A stretch of 64,000 bases of DNA from Hymenobacter amundsenii (GTDB taxonomy: Bacteria > Bacteroidota > Bacteroidia > Cytophagales > Hymenobacteraceae): assembly GCF_002204745.1 (NCBI RefSeq), contig NZ_NIRR01000004.1, positions 1-64,000 on the forward strand, in the 5' to 3' direction. Under the pieces are notes generated by a model. That model was not told the origin of the DNA. It searched no databases and saw only the letters and a list, made by a program, of their open reading frames with translations. This document shows, piece after piece, positions 60,346-64,000 of the stretch. Positions within the stretch are counted from its first letter, which is position 1. The number at the start of each line of letters is the position of its first letter. The position numbers and the translations under genes were made by a program.

Positions 60346-60843
60346 TTATTGGTCGATGGCCGTGTCTTTGGCGTCGTAGTCGGTAAGGTCGGCGTTGGTG
60401 CCTTGGCTGGCGAGCTTGGCGTTGGAAGGCGGGTTGGCCTCCATCTGGCCCATGCCCACGCGCGAATCAGGGTCTTCCATTTCGTCGGGGCCTTTGCGGG
60501 CGTCGTCGCCATCGAGCTCATCAACCGGTCGGCGGGGCTCCTGGGTAAGGCGGTGGGCTGGCATGTCCTGGTTGGGGCGGTCGGGGCGGCCTTCCTCGGT
60601 GGTGCGCATGTTATCGGCGGGCGGGGCCACCTTGTCTTCGTTCTGGTTCATCGACACGGCCGTGACCCCATCGGAGCTATCGGTGCCGAAGCCCTGCTTG
60701 CCGTCGCGGTTACCGAAGCCACCGCGGGCGTCCTCGTTCTTGGGCGGGTCGGCGCCGGGCACGATGTGGCCGGCTTTCATTTCCTGGTCCGAAGTATCGT
60801 CGTTGAGCACGCGCACGGGGCGGTCGTTGGGGTCAATAGCCAT
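60346..60843 (-). CDS. Hydrophilic hypothetical protein, Asp/Pro/Gly-rich
   Basis: A 165-residue protein without hydrophobic segments and with many Asp, Asn, Pro and Gly (RVLNDDTSDQEMKAGH; NRDGKQGFGTDSSDG). Likely intrinsically disordered; the composition is like stress- or desiccation-related hydrophilins, which is only an analogy. No family recognised. Confidence 0.6.
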   Translation of the reverse strand: MAIDPNDRPVRVLNDDTSDQEMKAGHIVPGADPPKNEDARGGFGNRDGKQGFGTDSSDGVTAVSMNQNEDKVAPPADNMRTTEEGRPDRPNQDMPAHRLTQEPRRPVDELDGDDARKGPDEMEDPDSRVGMGQMEANPPSNAKLASQGTNADLTDYDAKDTAIDQ

Positions 60844-61062
60844 AGTTGTTTTGGGTTGAGGTGGATAGGCGGGCGTTTGGTAAAGTGTACTGTGGTTTGC
60901 AGGTTTGGGTTTAGCTTTGGGCCGGCCGCTGGGTTACCGGCAACCTTCTGTACTCACTCTGGCAGCAGGGCGCGGTTGGAACTTGCAGGGTTCCGCGCCT
61001 GTGGAAACCAGCAGCAAGAGAGCAGTTATAATGACGCTGAAGGATGAATAGCGGCTCAGAAT

Positions 61063-61431
61063 ATGAGTGACTTACCTGATAATGCGGGGTGTTTAAACTG
61101 TGGGTCGGAACTCCGCGAACAATTTCCCTCGTACCAGAAATTTGATGCGTGGTTGCTTCGGTTTTTGCAAAAAGGCTTCCTGCCAGCGGCCGCTCCCTCG
61201 CCAGCGGCCGCCGTGCCGCAGTGGGCTGCCCCGCACTACTGCACCTGCCCCGAGTGCGGCCAGGTATGGGCACTATCGTATCCGGAAAGCTCCTGGCGCG
61301 GCTATTTCCTGCCCATCGCGGCGGCGAGTGCCCGGTACCAGCAACAGCAACGATTGAACCGGTTGCGGCGCTTCGGGTGCTTCGGGCTGCTGGTGCTAAT
61401 CGGAATTTGGCTGGCGGTACAATGGCGATAG
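61063..61431 (+). CDS. Hypothetical zinc-binding protein with C-terminal membrane helix
   Basis: A 122-residue protein. CLNCGSEL near the start and CTCPECGQVWALSYPESSW in the middle form two cysteine knuckles, then a basic helix and one C-terminal hydrophobic segment (FGCFGLLVLIGIWLAVQW). It looks like a tail-anchored zinc-ribbon protein. A frame of similar length on the opposite strand is regarded as a shadow. Confidence 0.72.
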   Translation: MSDLPDNAGCLNCGSELREQFPSYQKFDAWLLRFLQKGFLPAAAPSPAAAVPQWAAPHYCTCPECGQVWALSYPESSWRGYFLPIAAASARYQQQQRLNRLRRFGCFGLLVLIGIWLAVQWR

Positions 61432-61510
61432 TAGCGGTTACCACATGTCTCTGCGGGGTGGTTTAACCCGCCACCCGCTACCTTGCAGCACCACCAATTC
61501 TGCCCGCCCC

Positions 61511-61765
61511 ATGTGGACCGAACAAGACAACGCCCTCTGCCGCACTTTCCGCTTCACCGATTTCAAAATAGCGTTCAGCTTCATGAGCGACGTAGCCGAG
61601 GAGGCCGAGTTCCAGAACCATCATCCGTGGTGGAGCAACGAGTACAACACCGTCAGCTTCCGCCTGCGCACCCACGACGCGGGTAACACCATCACCGACA
61701 AAGACCGGAAACTGGCCGCCGCCATCGACATCCTGGCCGCCGAGTACGGTGGAGAGGAAGCGTGA
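61511..61765 (+). CDS. Pterin-4-alpha-carbinolamine dehydratase
   Basis: An 84-residue PCD/DCoH-fold enzyme that dehydrates 4a-hydroxytetrahydropterin. NHHPWWSNEYNTVSFRLRTHD contains the catalytic HHP motif and the conserved Trp and His, and ITDKDRKLA follows, as in the family. Usually recycles the pterin cofactor of aromatic amino-acid hydroxylases; no hydroxylase is seen nearby. The ATG at 61511 gives the family's normal length. Confidence 0.92.
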   Translation: MWTEQDNALCRTFRFTDFKIAFSFMSDVAEEAEFQNHHPWWSNEYNTVSFRLRTHDAGNTITDKDRKLAAAIDILAAEYGGEEA

Positions 61766-61800
61766 TTTTCAGTTGCCGGTAGTCAGTGAGCAATGTCCAA

Positions 61801-61894
61801 GTCATTCAGAGCGGAGCGAAAAATCTCGCGTGCTGATGTTGCGGCGGTCATTCAACGCTTAACATGCGAGATTCTTCGCTGCGCTCTGAATGAC
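61801..61894. repeat. Dispersed palindrome, family A, upstream of rsmI
   Basis: Outer arms GTCATTCAGAGCG (61801-61813) and CGCTCTGAATGAC (61882-61894) are exact; inner arms share AATCTCGCGTG/CATGCGAGATT with small changes. Third full member of the family at 13995 and 55249. Confidence 0.85.
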
Positions 61895-61924
61895 GGTCAC
61901 CCTGGACACTGCCCACTGATAAAC

Positions 61925-61932
61925 TACCTTTG
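61925..61932 (+). promoter_or_regulatory. -7 box directly upstream of rsmI
   Basis: TACCTTTG ends 6 nt before the ATG at 61939, predicting a very short leader. It also argues against the in-frame TTG at 61930, which lies inside the box. Confidence 0.6.
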
Positions 61933-61938
61933 CAGGCT

Positions 61939-62682
61939 ATGTCGGAAACCACGCCTACGCTGCTTTACCTCGTGCCTACGCCCATCGGCAACCTGGAGGA
62001 TATCACCCTGCGGGCCATTCGGATCTTGGGCGAGGTGGACACCGTGCTGGCCGAGGACACCCGCACCAGCGGCCGGCTGATGCAGCACCTGGGCCTGAAA
62101 AAGCCCATGCTCAGCTACCACCTCCACAACGAGCACCAGCAGGTGCAGCGCCTACTGGAGCGGCTCGAAAAAGGCGAAACCATGGCCCTGGTCTCCGACG
62201 CGGGCACGCCCGGCATCTCCGACCCCGGGTTTCTGCTGGTCCGCGAGTGCCTGGCCCGCAACATCAAGGTCGAGTGCCTGCCGGGCGCTACGGCCTTCGT
62301 GCCGGCGCTGCTTAAGTCGGGCTTTGGGGCCGAGCGGTTCACGTTTGAGGGGTTTCTGCCGGTGAAAAAGGGCCGCCAGACCCGGTTGCAGGAGCTGGCC
62401 CAGGAAACCCGCACTCTTATTTTCTACGAGTCGCCCCACCGCATTGTGAAAACGCTGGAGCAACTGGCCGAGGTGTTCGGCCCCGACCGCCCCGCCTCCG
62501 TGAGCCGGGAACTGACCAAGCTGTTCGAGGAAACCGTGACGGCCCCGCTGGGCGAGCTGGCCCGGAACTTCGCCGCCCGCGCCGCCATTAAGGGCGAAAT
62601 CGTGCTCGTGGTGCAGGGCCACAAAGAGGAGCGTCCTGCCAAGGAAAGCCGCTACAAAAACCACGACGACCGTGACGAATAA
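61939..62682 (+). CDS. rsmI: 16S rRNA (cytidine-1402-2'-O)-methyltransferase
   Basis: Methylates C1402 in the decoding centre. The 247-residue tetrapyrrole-methylase-fold protein has YLVPTPIGNLEDITLRA, VLAEDTRTSGRL, LVSDAGTPGISDPGF and FYESPHRI, all RsmI signatures. Its last 11 bases overlap the start of lnt. Confidence 0.96.
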   Translation: MSETTPTLLYLVPTPIGNLEDITLRAIRILGEVDTVLAEDTRTSGRLMQHLGLKKPMLSYHLHNEHQQVQRLLERLEKGETMALVSDAGTPGISDPGFLLVRECLARNIKVECLPGATAFVPALLKSGFGAERFTFEGFLPVKKGRQTRLQELAQETRTLIFYESPHRIVKTLEQLAEVFGPDRPASVSRELTKLFEETVTAPLGELARNFAARAAIKGEIVLVVQGHKEERPAKESRYKNHDDRDE

Positions 62683-64000
62683 CCCCACTCTGGCGCCAGT
62701 CGCAGTTCCCGCCACCCCCGCCAAAGGCTGGGCTTACTGGCTGCCGAGCCTGCTGGCCTTGCTGAGCGCGAGCCTGCTCTGGGCCGGCTGGCCAGTGCAT
62801 CCGGGGCCGCTGGCGCTGCTGCTGCTCGTGGCCTGGGTGCCCTACCTGCTGCTGGAACAGTACCTCACCCAACGGGGGGCCAGCGGCTGGAAGGTCTGGC
62901 GCTACGGCTACCTAACGCTGATGCTCTGGAACCTGTTTACCACCTACTGGGTGAGCTTCAGCACGCTGGGCGGCGGTATTGCGGCCGTCGTCTGTAATGC
63001 CCTGATGATGAGCGCGGCACTGGCAGCCTTTTACCACACCAAAAAACGCTTCGGCCCGACGCTGGGCTACCTCTCGCTGCCCATTTACTGGATTGCCTTC
63101 GAGCAGCTCCACCTGCACTGGTTTCTCACCTGGCCCTGGCTCACGCTCGGCAACGGTTTCGCCTCGGCCAACTACTTGGTGCAGTGGTACGAGTACACCG
63201 GTTTTCTGGGCGGCTCGGTGTGGCTGTGGGCGGTGAATTTGCTGGTGTTCTTCGCCATCAGAAGCAGAAAATCAATCATCGAAAATGAAGCTCCGGCAAG
63301 CCCGTGGGGTAAGCCGTTCTTCACCTTCAATCCCCGGTTTGCCATTGCCGCCCTCGCGGCCATCATCCTGCCTGTTGGCCTCTCGTTGCTGATTGGGAGC
63401 CGTTACCAGGAGAAAGGCCCGTCGGCCGAAGTGCTGGTGGTGCAGCCCAACGTCGACCCGTTTCTGGAGAAGTTCGAGGGCACGCCCAACTTTATTCCGC
63501 ACGCCGAGCAGCTGGAGCGCCTGCTCACGCTCACCGCGCAACACCTTACACCCCAGACGCGCCTCGTGCTCTGGCCCGAAACCAGCCTCGACGAAACGTA
63601 TTTCGAGAACACCATTGAAACCTACCCCAATATTGTGCGGCTACGGCAGTGGCTGGCCGCGCACCCGGGCGTAGAGTTGGTAACGGGCCTGACCACGGTG
63701 GGCCAATACGGCCCCGATAAGGGCAAGGCCAGCCCCACCGCCCGCTTCCGCGACGATTTGGGTTACTACGACCTGTTCAACGCGGCCCTGCACTTGGGCG
63801 GCACGAATACGCCGGCCGGGTTCTACCACAAAAGCCGCCTCGTGCCGGGCGTGGAAGGCGTACCGCCCTGGCTGTCGGTATTCGTGATTGATTTGGGCGG
63901 CTCGGCCGGCGGACTGGGCTCGCAGCCCGAGCGCACCGTGTTCCAGGTAGCTGCCGTGCCGGCCCTGCGCGTGGCCCCGGTTATCTGCTACGAGTCGGTG
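62672..64000 (+). CDS. lnt: Apolipoprotein N-acyltransferase, 3' end missing
   Basis: Adds the third acyl chain to lipoproteins at the inner membrane. 443 residues are visible before the window ends. The start is GTG (VTNNPTLAPVAVP). Several hydrophobic segments fill the first ~230 residues, followed by the nitrilase-like domain: WPETS (catalytic Glu), YHKSRLVPGVEG (catalytic Lys) and, at the very end, VICYES (catalytic Cys). The C-terminal membrane helix lies beyond the window. Confidence 0.92.
   Translation, partial: MTNNPTLAPVAVPATPAKGWAYWLPSLLALLSASLLWAGWPVHPGPLALLLLVAWVPYLLLEQYLTQRGASGWKVWRYGYLTLMLWNLFTTYWVSFSTLGGGIAAVVCNALMMSAALAAFYHTKKRFGPTLGYLSLPIYWIAFEQLHLHWFLTWPWLTLGNGFASANYLVQWYEYTGFLGGSVWLWAVNLLVFFAIRSRKSIIENEAPASPWGKPFFTFNPRFAIAALAAIILPVGLSLLIGSRYQEKGPSAEVLVVQPNVDPFLEKFEGTPNFIPHAEQLERLLTLTAQHLTPQTRLVLWPETSLDETYFENTIETYPNIVRLRQWLAAHPGVELVTGLTTVGQYGPDKGKASPTARFRDDLGYYDLFNAALHLGGTNTPAGFYHKSRLVPGVEGVPPWLSVFVIDLGGSAGGLGSQPERTVFQVAAVPALRVAPVICYESV

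Noticed and set aside
60911..61444. 177-codon minus-strand frame
   Set aside because: Overlaps the plus-strand gene 61063-61431, whose cysteine knuckles and membrane helix are far more protein-like.

Overview
The window looks like a chromosome segment of a pigmented, aerobic Bacteroidota bacterium close to Hymenobacter (order Cytophagales). The evidence is: a high-GC background; repeated Bacteroidota-type promoters (TTG, about 20 nt, then TAnnTTTG); a SusC/SusD pair; a metallopeptidase with a type IX secretion tail; menaquinone genes; and carotenoid genes of the CrtD/CruF type. Species assignment is inference, because only the first ~47 nt of a 16S gene are visible.

Layout. 1-980: start of an rRNA operon on the minus strand, with four stacked promoters upstream. 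985-5501 (minus): purA, a STAS-domain gene and fur in an overlapping operon, preceded by a bifunctional rel/spoT. 5820-9721 (plus): tRNA-Leu(UAG), trigger factor, clpP and clpX, a protein-quality block split by strong terminators. 9781-13946 (minus): an AT-rich orphan, lpxB, a pterin synthase (queD/PTPS family), and a FecCD/BtuF-type importer without its ATPase. 14183-16233: hldD (lipopolysaccharide heptose) and two small envelope genes. 16336-21302 (minus): menaquinone genes menB, menD, menF and a menI-like thioesterase, with a small AT-rich gene inside the cluster. 21475-27415 (plus): a histidine phosphatase, a lipoprotein, the two-lipoyl-domain dehydrogenase E2, a truncated DPP-IV-like fragment and a secreted M4 peptidase. 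27536-39223: an SGNH esterase, a polytopic membrane protein, rbfA, a methyltransferase, a LolC/E-like permease, a SNF2 helicase, small lipoproteins and an RlmI-like methyltransferase.

39455-51399 is the accessory centrepiece: a beta-glucan utilization locus on the minus strand. It has susC, susD, a PKD lipoprotein and a GH16 endoglucanase in one unit, and a GH5-CBM6 glucanase plus an unusual membrane regulator in a second unit. The regulator joins an extracellular sensor module, a 7TM-DISM membrane block, a coiled coil and an IS1595-type transposase zinc ribbon. Upstream of both units lies a conserved ~39-bp element (34/39 identical). It sits exactly 90 bp from an identically built promoter (TTG-N21-TATATTTG) in both cases. 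I propose that this element is the operator of the locus and that the 7TM/zinc-ribbon fusion is the leading candidate to bind it. This is the part of the window most likely to be an undescribed system.

51630-64000: crtD-like and cruF-like carotenoid genes, a TetR regulator, rpiB, tatC, glyA, a sigma factor with an anti-sigma-like TPR protein, a phosphoesterase, small disordered proteins, a pterin dehydratase, rsmI and the 5' part of lnt (cut by the window end). Several long palindromes of the same families recur between genes throughout the window.
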